The notes under the pieces: model-generated
The model's input: the letters and a program-made list of their open reading frames with translations, nothing else
The model's database searches: none
What the model was told of the DNA's origin: nothing
Program-made: the position numbers and the translations under genes
Part shown: positions 18,262 through 27,660 of the stretch, piece by piece
How positions within the stretch are numbered: the stretch's first letter is position 1
Layout: each line of letters begins with the position of its first letter
Assembly: GCA_001839685.1 (NCBI GenBank)
Contig: MLAK01000712.1
Coordinates: 26,363 to 58,922 of the forward strand
DNA length: 32,560 bases
Source of the DNA: Tritrichomonas foetus
Lineage: Eukaryota > Parabasalia > Tritrichomonadida > Tritrichomonadidae
Reading direction: 5' to 3'

Positions 18262-21200
18262 ATGCTCCAAATAGTCCCAAAAAATAATCCGGGTGCTTTA
18301 GCAGCATTGGACGACATTTTTAGCGATGATAGCGACAAACCAGCAACTCCAGCGCCAAAGAAAAAAAAATCAGTCAAATCTTTAGGTGATATTACAAATG
18401 AAGTGACTTCTCTATGCGCAGCTTTAAAAAATATTTCTAAACAGCCAGAATTCGAAGATGTTATTCTCATTCCAGAAAATGAAACAACTCCGGAAATTAA
18501 CAAATTTATGAGCGAATTTGTGAAATCTCATAACCCTTCATTATTTTCATCTTTGGATTTTTCTAAATATTCCAAAAATATTCAACTACAAGTTGAGCTC
18601 CTTCATTCAACAATTGATCCAAAAATTGTTTTCAACGAAATTCCAGATGATATTGATCCGCGAATATCATCATTAATACATTGGAAGATATCACAAAATG
18701 AAGTGAAAAATGTTCGTTGTTATCATTTACTTCATTGTTTGCTGAATTTTGTGAAAACTCCAATTCCTGCACCAATTTCAGTTTTTTTTCTAGAATTCAA
18801 TATTCAAAATCTCATTTTTCAATTTTGTCAAATTCTTTCGAAATTATTCAATGAAAGTCCTTTTCTATCTCCTGTGTTAGAAAGTTTCAGTTCTTTCGTC
18901 AGTGATCCAAGTTCAATTAAATCACTAATTATTGATGACACTGAAAAAAACAACTTTTTTAATACTAATGCCAATTCTAACAGTGATGGAAACAATAATA
19001 GTATGGATGAGGATAGTGAAGACAGTGATGATGATTTTGGTGATCTTCGGCCAATGGGTCCAAGTGAAACTGCACCACCATTAATTAAAGTGAAAAGTAT
19101 TTCTTTTGATAATCCTCTCGAAAACCTTGATGATAAAAATGAAGAGCCAATAAAGATTCCAGAAGGTCCTTCACCTGTAACTTTCAAATTTTTTCGGAAT
19201 AAGCCAAAAGCAACCCCTGAAGAATTCACAAGATGGATGATTAAGCATCAAAGCGTGTCCAAAAACATTTTTTCTTACAAAGAAGATTCACAAGGAGTAA
19301 ATTCATCTAAAAAAATATCAGAAGAAATTATCCTCGATTTAATGAATCAAATGTTTGATACTGATATTCGACCAATGATTCCTAAACGCATCAAATCAAA
19401 ATATTTACCAATAATGTTACCAATTTATCATCAAATTAACAGTACTTCAAAAGAATTATTTACGACTGGATGCGACATCAATACCATTTTAGAAAATGAG
19501 TTTCTTGCACAGACTGGATTAGCAATGAAGAATCAAAAAATGATAGATACTGCGCTATCTTTCTTTTATTTAGAAGTTAAAGCAAGAAGTAAGCCAATTC
19601 CGATTGTTCCTTTAACAGAAAGGCGACCTTATCCTCAAAAAGAAATAGAAATTGACAAAGAAACAATATTTTTATTGAAATTGATTGATTACTCTTTAAT
19701 TCATGAAAGTCATTCACCTATTTCATTATTACCATCTTCACTTCCTCCTCAATCATCAGATCTATCAAAACAATTTTTAGCTGAGTCTCTTTTTAATGTT
19801 TATTCAAAAAAATCCTATCCACCATATATTTCATTTCGTGCTGCTTTTACGATTGGACTATTAATTTCTGATCAAAATCCATCCTTAGCGATTGATTTCA
19901 TTTATGAAGGTATCTTTTTAGTTATGCATTTTTACCCGCAACTTAATTATTCTACACCAATTCAATCTGCTTATTTCCTCATGGGTGAGTTGTTTAATAA
20001 TATCAATAAATATTATTTATGTTGTATGTCTTTTGATAATGCAATAAATTTGTGTCAAATTAATCATTATTTATCAGCTAAAGCTGCTTCCATTGCTATG
20101 AAAAATATGGATGCTGTACGTGCTGTTTTTCATTATTTATCAACAATTAAACAATTTATATCAGCCAATCAAAAAGAAGAATATTTATATACAACACAAA
20201 TGGTTGTTTCAATATATGTTGAGCATGATTTAACAACAGAAGCAATTCAGTTAATTTCTTATATCATTAAAGTTCATGATAAACTTGATTCAATTAATTC
20301 TGTTAATGCAGTATCAACATTATGTAAATTGTATTGTTCGAAATGTCATTTTGAAGACGCGACAATTCTTGCAAATTCAATTGATTCTTCATCGAATCAA
20401 TCAATGGCTCGAATAACGGATTCAATAAAAGCACAAATATTTATTGCGCAAAATCGATTTAAAGATTTTTATAATGCAATTAGGCCAGCTTTATCTTTTC
20501 CAAATAATAAATTACCACCGCAGTTAGTTGTGAAAGAAATTGTTTTACCCACAATTAAAACATTAGCACGTGCACATGTTTCACGTGATGACTTCATATC
20601 TGCCTTATTTTGGAGCGAAATTGGATGTCATATTTCTTCTCAAAGTGCATCCAAAGATACGCCTAAATTTTTTCTTTTACGTGGAAGAATCATGTATTAT
20701 ATTTACTATAGTATGTATGATAACCATATTATTTTAAAGAATTCACATCTTGATAAATATGCACAGTCATTTGGAAAGTACCCAAATGATTTAAAATTAT
20801 TAAAAACTGAAATATCGAAAGAGGCTTTGGCATCAATAGCTGTTTCTATAAACCAATATGAACGGTATGGAAATGTAGCTAAACTTCTTGAATCTCGAAT
20901 GCTTTATTTACAGTTAGTTTGTTCACATCTTTTACAAGAACAGCCCGAGAATTTCACACTAACTAAAGCATCTTTATATTCAACATGTAATTCAGCAAAA
21001 GTCAATCCACGAACATTGAATTTAGAAAATTGTGAAATTAATGGACCCGATCAATTTGTTCAATTTTGTCGTTCAGTCCAAAATATAGCAAATTCGTACT
21101 ATGATCCTTTTTCAATATCTATTGCCAAACTATTAACAGGTGTTATTTTTTTATTGAAAAATGAAATAGAAACTGCAGAAATGGCATTTGATCAATCTTT

Positions 21201-22701
21201 ATCAATAATGAGGCAATTTTTCTTTAGAGGTACTAAATTCATTGTAGCGAATTGCAAAATATGGTTTACATTTAAATTAACTTATTTACTTCGTTTTATG
21301 CTTTCGTTTTTGATGTATTTTTCAGACGAGTTCATTCACAATCATCTTTTTCTGTTTGATATGATGAATGATGTCTCTTTATTACTAAGCTATCAAAAGA
21401 ACACAATTTTAACGCAAACTAAAAGTTCAATTGAACCAAAAATTGAATTTACTTCTTCGATTTTAACGGCCCTTGAAGAACCAAAATGGCCAAAATTTAA
21501 TGCAATTCCACTTCAAAATGAAAAGAAGAGGGTTTCAATTTCACAAAAAATATTTTCATTATATGAACGAATAAGAAAAAATGAATTCATTTTATCTGAT
21601 CAAAGAATTACAACTGCAAATAAAAGATTGATTTGTAAAATCATTGGCTTTAAGAAAAAGCAGTCAATACCTGAATTTAGCATCCCTGCAAACTCTGTTT
21701 ATGTTTTCTTAGGAAATGGAGAAATTGGAGTTTATATTCCATCAATAGCAACTAAAAGAATGGTTTCTCTTGCTGCTCTAAAAAAGCCTTCGTTTATAGA
21801 AGGCGTTAAAAATATGATTAATTGGAGTTTAGAACTCTGTCCATTTTCTGAAGATTTTTTAAAGGCATGTATTTTAATAGGAAAAACACTTTTCGGTAAA
21901 CTTGACTTCTTTAAACAATTCACAATACCAGAAGTTGCAGATGATCATGATTTAGGTATAGATGGAAATTATAATCAAGGCAAATTGTATTCTATTGTTC
22001 CACCACAATCCGGAATGATAGTAATTATTGATCACTTATTAAATTTCTTACCTTTTGAATTCTTTTTCCCAACAATTTCATTAATTCGTCGTATCAATTC
22101 TGAAGAACGAGTTAATCATAAATATTCGTTACGTCCTGTTTTATTTCGGAATAAATTTGATCAAAATTTTGTAGATTTCCGGAAAAAGAAATTACTTGAA
22201 ATTTTAACAGATCCTCTACCAAATCCAATAATTGTTGATGAAAGTGAAGGAACAATTGTTTTTCCATTCCCTGTGTTTGATCCAAGTAAGCCAACAATTA
22301 AATATGTTCAATTGTATTCATTTTTTGATGTGATTCCCATTTACGCAAACAGTTTGCCGAATTTAACTGAAATGAAAAATGCTTTATTTGTTTTCACTTT
22401 TTCTGATCTTGTAGCAATGCCTGATTTCTTATTCCAATTGATTGATAGTATTCCTAAAGCATGCTTCATATTTGTTCCAGCTAATCACGTTTCACTGGCT
22501 TTGTCCGAAATGAAAAAGATTCTAGAAAGACATCAAATTCGGAAATATTTTATTGATAAAAATGAAAGAGACGAAAATGCACAAATGTTTTCATTATTAT
22601 TTAAAGATAAATATGCATTTATGACAACTTTGCAAATGACATTAATGAAAAAATTGAGAATCCCAGTAGCGATAATTTCGCCCAATCGGAGTGTTTTTTA
22701 A
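18262..22701 (+). CDS. Large helical-repeat protein with degenerate separase/CHAT-like C-terminal domain
   Basis: 1479 residues. An in-frame TGA directly precedes ATG 18262, which fixes the start. The N-terminus is basic/acidic and disordered, with an acidic patch near 240-265 (MDEDSEDSDDDFGD). About 360-1100 is all-helical with TPR-like repeats. The last 330 residues look like a caspase-fold protease domain of separase or CHAT type: SGMIVIIDHLLNFLPFEFFF, with LPFE at 1263-1266, then an RRINS strand in the place of SRxPS; a C-terminal strand FIFVPANH with helices where CHAT has VVASLW. The expected His strand reads YVQLYSFFD (1348-1356) and the expected Cys strand reads LFVFTFSD (1375-1382), so both catalytic residues seem replaced. 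It may be a very divergent separase, or a scaffold pseudoprotease. The fold call is inference. Confidence 0.45.
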   Translation: MLQIVPKNNPGALAALDDIFSDDSDKPATPAPKKKKSVKSLGDITNEVTSLCAALKNISKQPEFEDVILIPENETTPEINKFMSEFVKSHNPSLFSSLDFSKYSKNIQLQVELLHSTIDPKIVFNEIPDDIDPRISSLIHWKISQNEVKNVRCYHLLHCLLNFVKTPIPAPISVFFLEFNIQNLIFQFCQILSKLFNESPFLSPVLESFSSFVSDPSSIKSLIIDDTEKNNFFNTNANSNSDGNNNSMDEDSEDSDDDFGDLRPMGPSETAPPLIKVKSISFDNPLENLDDKNEEPIKIPEGPSPVTFKFFRNKPKATPEEFTRWMIKHQSVSKNIFSYKEDSQGVNSSKKISEEIILDLMNQMFDTDIRPMIPKRIKSKYLPIMLPIYHQINSTSKELFTTGCDINTILENEFLAQTGLAMKNQKMIDTALSFFYLEVKARSKPIPIVPLTERRPYPQKEIEIDKETIFLLKLIDYSLIHESHSPISLLPSSLPPQSSDLSKQFLAESLFNVYSKKSYPPYISFRAAFTIGLLISDQNPSLAIDFIYEGIFLVMHFYPQLNYSTPIQSAYFLMGELFNNINKYYLCCMSFDNAINLCQINHYLSAKAASIAMKNMDAVRAVFHYLSTIKQFISANQKEEYLYTTQMVVSIYVEHDLTTEAIQLISYIIKVHDKLDSINSVNAVSTLCKLYCSKCHFEDATILANSIDSSSNQSMARITDSIKAQIFIAQNRFKDFYNAIRPALSFPNNKLPPQLVVKEIVLPTIKTLARAHVSRDDFISALFWSEIGCHISSQSASKDTPKFFLLRGRIMYYIYYSMYDNHIILKNSHLDKYAQSFGKYPNDLKLLKTEISKEALASIAVSINQYERYGNVAKLLESRMLYLQLVCSHLLQEQPENFTLTKASLYSTCNSAKVNPRTLNLENCEINGPDQFVQFCRSVQNIANSYYDPFSISIAKLLTGVIFLLKNEIETAEMAFDQSLSIMRQFFFRGTKFIVANCKIWFTFKLTYLLRFMLSFLMYFSDEFIHNHLFLFDMMNDVSLLLSYQKNTILTQTKSSIEPKIEFTSSILTALEEPKWPKFNAIPLQNEKKRVSISQKIFSLYERIRKNEFILSDQRITTANKRLICKIIGFKKKQSIPEFSIPANSVYVFLGNGEIGVYIPSIATKRMVSLAALKKPSFIEGVKNMINWSLELCPFSEDFLKACILIGKTLFGKLDFFKQFTIPEVADDHDLGIDGNYNQGKLYSIVPPQSGMIVIIDHLLNFLPFEFFFPTISLIRRINSEERVNHKYSLRPVLFRNKFDQNFVDFRKKKLLEILTDPLPNPIIVDESEGTIVFPFPVFDPSKPTIKYVQLYSFFDVIPIYANSLPNLTEMKNALFVFTFSDLVAMPDFLFQLIDSIPKACFIFVPANHVSLALSEMKKILERHQIRKYFIDKNERDENAQMFSLLFKDKYAFMTTLQMTLMKKLRIPVAIISPNRSVF

Positions 22702-23038
22702 TAAATTTGTTTGATTTTTTTGCTTTATTTAACAATATTCTTTGCAATATATATATATATTTATCTAAAATCAAAATTAATTAAAAATGAAGTTTTGATG
22801 AATAATTAGCTGAGATGGTGAACGTTTAAAATGTTGATGAAACTTTTCGAAATAAACTTTTTTAGAAGATAAATAACCATATAATTACACAAAAATAACA
22901 ATTTATTCAATTTTTTGAGTAACGATCACGCCAAAACAATGGGACGATAACATTTCAATATCACGATAGCATTTAAATGGAACGATAGCATTCAAAAACT
23001 GATCGCAAAACATTTCCAAAATTTTTGCATTTCTTAAA
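22702..23038. promoter_or_regulatory. Upstream region of the SEC24-like gene
   Basis: 337 bases between two plus-strand genes. It holds a short TA run (about 22749-22761), AACTTTTTT near 22854, an AACGAT at 22921-22926, and the 19-bp tandem repeat at 22944-23000 listed separately. Probably the 3' flank of the separase-like gene followed by the promoter of the next one. Confidence 0.5.
22944..23000 (+). repeat. Three 19-bp promoter-proximal direct repeats (ACGATARCATT core)
   Basis: Copies start at 22944, 22963 and 22982, exactly 19 bases apart. Each begins ACGATAACATTT, ACGATAGCATTT or ACGATAGCATTC; the second half of each unit is poorly conserved. The array ends 38 bases before ATG 23039. 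The core resembles the Myb-type recognition element (TAACGATA-like) described in Trichomonas vaginalis promoters, so it may be a cluster of activator sites (inference). Confidence 0.6.
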
Positions 23039-24751
23039 ATGGATTATTCAAGCATATCTCAGCCTGATTCTGACAATGATGTTGTCATTGATTGTAAAAT
23101 TTCAGGTGTGACATGTCAAATTACTAATTCAGCAGTTCCTACATTAACTCGACCATATTTTTTCAGTTCACCTAATCCAATTCTTCCACTGTCAAATCAT
23201 TTTTTAGACAATGGAAATTCATGCATAAAAGAATTGCCTTTTCCAATTTTGTGTGATATTTTTCACCAAAATATTCATCATCTTGAAAATATTCCGGCAA
23301 TTTGTCCAAACTGTCAGGCATTCCTGCCAGTTGATTCTTTTTCAGAAAAAGTTGAAAATTGCCCTTTTTGCCACAATTCCGAAATAAAAGAATCATTTGT
23401 TTCTTTTCCAAACAGTGGAGAGATAAAAATTGAACAGCCAAAATTCATATTTTTATTAATTGGAAATGCAACTGATTATTTTTATGATTCAATTTCTTCA
23501 TTTTCTTATCCATTAATCTTTTTAACTTATAACAATGATCATTTTATCATGTGTCAATACAAAAATGAAAAATTTAATGAAAATCATCTCTTCGAAAGTG
23601 AAATCCCACCAAATGCCTTTTGTCAATTTCCAAAAGATAAAAAAGTTCCACATTTTCAAGAATCAAAAATGTATAAAGCAGATTTGAATAAAATATTAAA
23701 TGAACTTAGTGAATTTATTCCAAAAATTGAGTCGCCAATTCATATTGTCGTTTTTAATAGTGTTCCACATACTTGTATTGAATCATTCCACTTTTCAAAC
23801 GCAACTCTATCTGTTTGCTCATCAAATTCATTTATATGTAAGTGCTCTGAATCATGCCACAACTCGGGTGGTCTCTTTTTACCACATAGTCAATCTTTTA
23901 ATATTGATAATATGAATCATATTGTTTCTTCATCAATTCGACTTGGAAAACAGCTTCAGAATTCAAAAAAAGATGAAGACAAATTCAATAATGATTTGGC
24001 TTTGGTTTTTCCTGGTCAGTTTTATATTCAAAATGGACTTAAATCTGTTTCAGAAAATCCAATTAATCCTGTACAAATTGTCCTTCAAACATATCAAAGA
24101 ACATACTGTTTTACAAAAACATTCTTCACAAAAACAGGATTGAAGACATTTTTATATGAATCATCATTGCCAAATATGTTGGTTGCTTTATCGAAAACAT
24201 CCTTTTCATTTTCGGATATCCTTTCACAATATTCTAAGTCATTAAAGGATGGCTTAATTATTCCACACTCACAGAAATATACTTTATTGTATCCAACAAT
24301 TTCACCAAGAAGGACTATTCATCAAGTTTTGTCAATGCGACCGTTCATTTTTCAAATACAACCTGTTTTTCGAGTAATTGATTTTGTTTCACAAAACATA
24401 TGTACAACAATCTCTATATTGCTCGTTTTATATGAAAATACAATTTATGTATATGTTGGAAGTGAAGTGAAAAAAGACACTTGGGAATCCGTAATTGGTG
24501 TGCCACCTTCATCTCAAATGATTTCATTTGAAATTGTTGATGTTGCACCGACTTTCCAATCTGATTTGTGGAAAGTGATTCGAGGAATAAGAGAAATGTA
24601 TAAGCCATACAGAATTCCAGTAATTGTTGTTCCAAATGAAAGTGGAAGAAGAGTTCAAATGATGAAGATTCTTGATGTTGACATAGTAAAAGGAAGCAAT
24701 GAAGTATATAAGAGATACGCGGAAATTGCACGAAATGCTTTGGACCAGTGA
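23039..24751 (+). CDS. Divergent, compact SEC23/SEC24-like COPII coat protein
   Basis: 570 residues. SEC23 and SEC24 form the inner COPII coat at ER exit sites; SEC24 binds cargo. Seen here: an N-terminal beta region with TRPYFFSSPNPILPLSNHFL (37-56), like the xRPt..xP..Lxx..LPLg lead of SEC24; a four-Cys zinc finger (C89, C92, C108, C111) matching the Sec23/24 zinc finger position; a trunk-like alpha/beta stretch (PKFIFLLIGN onward) without the usual serine/aspartate metal site; and a C-terminal gelsolin-like part, ILLVLYENTIYVYVGSEVKK (about 465-484), followed by a final helix region. SEC24 is normally 750-1100 residues, so the trunk and helical domains look shortened. SEC23 or a paralogue specialised for another role is possible. 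The stop is TGA. Confidence 0.6.
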   Translation: MDYSSISQPDSDNDVVIDCKISGVTCQITNSAVPTLTRPYFFSSPNPILPLSNHFLDNGNSCIKELPFPILCDIFHQNIHHLENIPAICPNCQAFLPVDSFSEKVENCPFCHNSEIKESFVSFPNSGEIKIEQPKFIFLLIGNATDYFYDSISSFSYPLIFLTYNNDHFIMCQYKNEKFNENHLFESEIPPNAFCQFPKDKKVPHFQESKMYKADLNKILNELSEFIPKIESPIHIVVFNSVPHTCIESFHFSNATLSVCSSNSFICKCSESCHNSGGLFLPHSQSFNIDNMNHIVSSSIRLGKQLQNSKKDEDKFNNDLALVFPGQFYIQNGLKSVSENPINPVQIVLQTYQRTYCFTKTFFTKTGLKTFLYESSLPNMLVALSKTSFSFSDILSQYSKSLKDGLIIPHSQKYTLLYPTISPRRTIHQVLSMRPFIFQIQPVFRVIDFVSQNICTTISILLVLYENTIYVYVGSEVKKDTWESVIGVPPSSQMISFEIVDVAPTFQSDLWKVIRGIREMYKPYRIPVIVVPNESGRRVQMMKILDVDIVKGSNEVYKRYAEIARNALDQ

Positions 24752-25071
24752 ACATTTCTTGTTTTTGTGATAATTCATAAAATAAAGTGACTAATTTTAC
24801 TTTTATTCATTTTTTCCTGTATAAGTGGATTCTTATCTTTATATTGATCATTCAATGTTATTTCTTTTATACTGTGAACTGGTGTTATCATTATTTTATA
24901 ATAGAAAGGATGGTTTCATAAATGATTCTTGAAAATACAATTATCAATCAGATTTCTGAGGAATAGCTGGAATTATTAATTAATATGAGATGAATATAAA
25001 AAGAAAAAAGTATTGTCCTTTCTTTCCAAAAAGTTTATTTAACATACAAACATATTAATAAATATAATAGA
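24752..25071. other. Intergenic region between convergent genes
   Basis: 320 AT-rich bases between the 3' ends of the SEC24-like gene (+) and the FAM184-like gene (-). No ORF, RNA gene or repeat is evident. Confidence 0.5.
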
Positions 25072-27057
25072 TTATTGTGCACCAACTGACGCTCTCTTTC
25101 TTTTCCGCACAGTTGGACACCTTCCATATCTTTTTTCTTCATCCTCAAGTGGCGGTAAATTCCAACTTGCATGATTTGTAATTTTAATTGTGTCTCTCTT
25201 CACTCTCCTTTCCACGAGATTTAAAACTCCAACTTCAGGTGTTGTATTAAACATTTTGTTGTATGAAGTTTCTCGATTAATTAATTCATTTTGATATTGT
25301 CTTGTTTCTTGGTATAATTTATTTAATGTTGCCGTTCGATCTGCAAGCGCTTGTTCAAGGACTGCGATTCGATCATTATCGATACGATCATTTTGAAGCT
25401 TTCTAAGTTTGTCTTGTAAATCACGAATCATTGCGACATGTCTGGAAATAGTATCTTCGTAAATTGCCTTCATATTTTCGACTTCATGATTATGCTTTTG
25501 ATTTAAATCACTAACTAATAAAGAAAAATGATTTTTTAGATTCTTTTCATGTTGATGAAATTCTTCATTTTCTTTCAAAATTTGATTATATTGAATTTGA
25601 ATGGAATTTAATTCTTGATGATGGCGATCAGACATTGCAGCAATTTCTTGTTTGTTGGCAGACATTAGTGAATTAACAACATCTTTATGCTCTTTGATTA
25701 TTTCACCTTTTTGTTTTTTAAGTTGTTCAATTTCTTCGAGGTATTTGGTGTTATCATTTTTCTCTTTCATATTACATGTAAGTTTGGCATTTAGGATTTC
25801 ATTTTTTTGTTTTAGAAGTTCGATTTCTTGTTTTAATGCGTCGATTTGCTTATTTAAAGCACTAATCTGCTGTTTATATGAATCGATTGTTTCATTTAAA
25901 TCATTTTTCTGTTTCTGAAAATCTGATTCAGAATTGGAAATTTGATTATTCAAATGTTCGATTTTCTTTTGATATTCACTTATTTCATTTTCGAGACTTT
26001 TAATGTGTTTTTCATTTGTAGTTTTTGTGTCGAGCAATTGGTTATTGAGATTTGAAGCATTTTCTAATTTCACTTCAAGCTCTGCAATTTTTTCATTTAA
26101 TCTTTGAACTTTTTCGATTTGTTCTTTCAGATTTTGTTCTAATTTTTTATTTTCTTCAATTTGACCTAGAATCTTTTGGTTTAATTTTTCATTTTGCTTC
26201 GAGTTATCTTTATTTGATCCAAGTTTAGTTTTTAACTCATTTATTTCTTGATTCAATCTTTCAACTTTGCTATTAAGTTCAGTCATTTCTGATTTGAATT
26301 TGTTTTTATCAACTTGGTGATTTTTTTGTTCAGTTGAAAGATCTTTGTTGAGTGATGATATTTTAGAATTCAGATTTTTAACTTGCGTTTTGAGTTTTAT
26401 ATTTTCTTTTTCGAGAGCTTCTGAGTTTTCATTTTTATTTTGTGTTAGTTTTTGGTTATTCAACTTTAGCTCATCAAGTAACTTTTTGAGTTCATTTAAT
26501 TCATTTTGATACTTTTTAGACATTTCTTCTTCTTTCTCTATGAATTGTTCTTTCAATGTTTCGATTTTGAGATTAGAATCTGCATTAATTTTATCTATTT
26601 GACTTTGGTAATTTTTCTTTCTTTTAGAAATTTCATTTTTGAACGATTTCAACATTTTTTTACTTTCTGAATCAAAAATTGAAGCCTGTTTTTCAATTTT
26701 TCCAATCAAATCATTCACAATTTTTTTTAATCTTGTAATTTCTTCTTCGTAATTTTTCACTTTTTCTTTATATTTTTCTTGTTCAATTTCATAAGAATTT
26801 TTAATATTTAAATATTTGTCGTTGTCGCTTTTCATGAGTTCTTCCTTCAATCTTTCATATTCTTTGTTTGCATCGTTCAAATTTTTCTGTGCGAGGGAAT
26901 GAATTTCTTCGATTTCTTGCTCATATTGTTTCTTCATTTTGCACATTCTGTCTCTTCGGTCGATTGTCTCGCTGTGGAGGCGGAAAACCACCTTTGTGAG
27001 TTGGCAAATCTTCTTGCTGACGTTGTATTTCCAATTTTCTTCATTTTTGCTGCTCAT
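25072..27057 (-). CDS. FAM184-like coiled-coil protein
   Basis: 661 residues from the first ATG at 27057; the frame extends three codons further only from a TTG. Almost the whole protein (about 50-600) is a continuous heptad-rich coiled coil of Glu, Lys, Asn, Gln and Leu. Coiled coils are hard to assign, but the two ends carry specific marks of the FAM184 family: the N-terminal YNVSKKICQLTKVVFRLHSE (11-30), like the family's xKMSKKIAQLTKVI block, and near the C-terminus YQNELINRETSYNKMFNTTP then VGVLN, like the family's ELVNRETNFNKVFNxxPxVGVxN block. Human FAM184A is about twice as long. Its role is poorly known; its presence in flagellated lineages suggests a cytoskeletal or ciliary task (inference). 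The tail (from about 625) is basic. Confidence 0.75.
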   Translation of the reverse strand: MSSKNEENWKYNVSKKICQLTKVVFRLHSETIDRRDRMCKMKKQYEQEIEEIHSLAQKNLNDANKEYERLKEELMKSDNDKYLNIKNSYEIEQEKYKEKVKNYEEEITRLKKIVNDLIGKIEKQASIFDSESKKMLKSFKNEISKRKKNYQSQIDKINADSNLKIETLKEQFIEKEEEMSKKYQNELNELKKLLDELKLNNQKLTQNKNENSEALEKENIKLKTQVKNLNSKISSLNKDLSTEQKNHQVDKNKFKSEMTELNSKVERLNQEINELKTKLGSNKDNSKQNEKLNQKILGQIEENKKLEQNLKEQIEKVQRLNEKIAELEVKLENASNLNNQLLDTKTTNEKHIKSLENEISEYQKKIEHLNNQISNSESDFQKQKNDLNETIDSYKQQISALNKQIDALKQEIELLKQKNEILNAKLTCNMKEKNDNTKYLEEIEQLKKQKGEIIKEHKDVVNSLMSANKQEIAAMSDRHHQELNSIQIQYNQILKENEEFHQHEKNLKNHFSLLVSDLNQKHNHEVENMKAIYEDTISRHVAMIRDLQDKLRKLQNDRIDNDRIAVLEQALADRTATLNKLYQETRQYQNELINRETSYNKMFNTTPEVGVLNLVERRVKRDTIKITNHASWNLPPLEDEEKRYGRCPTVRKRKRASVGAQ

Positions 27058-27660
27058 CGAATCCAACTAGAAATTCACCATAAAGATGTCAAAATAAGGT
27101 GAAATATCAAATATATCTGTAACGTATTTTTTAGAAAATTGAAACTTTTAACAATAAAAAGAAAAGAAGTTAAAAATATATAAAATTTCTAATCTTACAT
27201 TTCATTTGTTGCTATCAAGTTTGAGAATAAGAATAAGTATAAGTATAAGAATAAGTATAAGTATAAGTATAAGAATAAGTATAAGGATAAGGATAAGAAT
27301 AAGTATAAGTATAAGAATAAGTATAAGGATAAGGATAAGAATAAGTATAAGTATAAGAATAAGAATAAGGATAAGGATAAGAATAAGTATAAGAATAAGA
27401 ATAAGGATAAGAATAAGTATAAGAATAAGCATTATTGAATGAATCATTATTTGAAGAATAAGATGACAAAGAATGGTTTTTGATTCTTAAATCATTCTGA
27501 ATTATCTAAAACAATTATTATTCGATCAACAACACGTGATTCGATAAATTACATTTAATATACTTCTCAAGATAAATGAATTATGTAGGAAAGAAAGAAA
27601 GAGAGTGTTTTCATTTCGAATAAATAATCTAATTTACTCTAATAACAAAAAAACAGTGAT
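27058..27660. other. Intergenic region carrying the hexamer array
   Basis: About 600 bases between the FAM184-like start (-) and the 3' end of NrdA (-). Apart from the hexamer array I see only AT-rich sequence and a GAAAGAAAGAGAG stretch near 27590-27606. The FAM184-like promoter should be in the left part. Confidence 0.5.
27226..27429 (+). repeat. Hexamer array NATAAG x34 with 42-bp higher-order period
   Basis: 34 uninterrupted 6-bp units, each ATAAG preceded by A, T or G; only the first base varies. Writing that base alone gives the 7-letter string ATTATGG twice in a row, then ATTAAGG, so the middle of the array has a 42-bp higher-order repeat. The plus strand of the array contains no C. 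It lies between the FAM184-like start and the NrdA 3' end. Open frames across it (Ile-Leu or Tyr-Ser-Tyr-Pro repeats) are by-products of the repeat. Confidence 0.95.

Noticed and set aside
27202..27469. Frames with Ile-Leu, Arg-Ile-Ser or Tyr-Ser-Tyr-Pro repeats
   Set aside because: Direct by-products of the NATAAG hexamer array; open on both strands in several frames for that reason alone.
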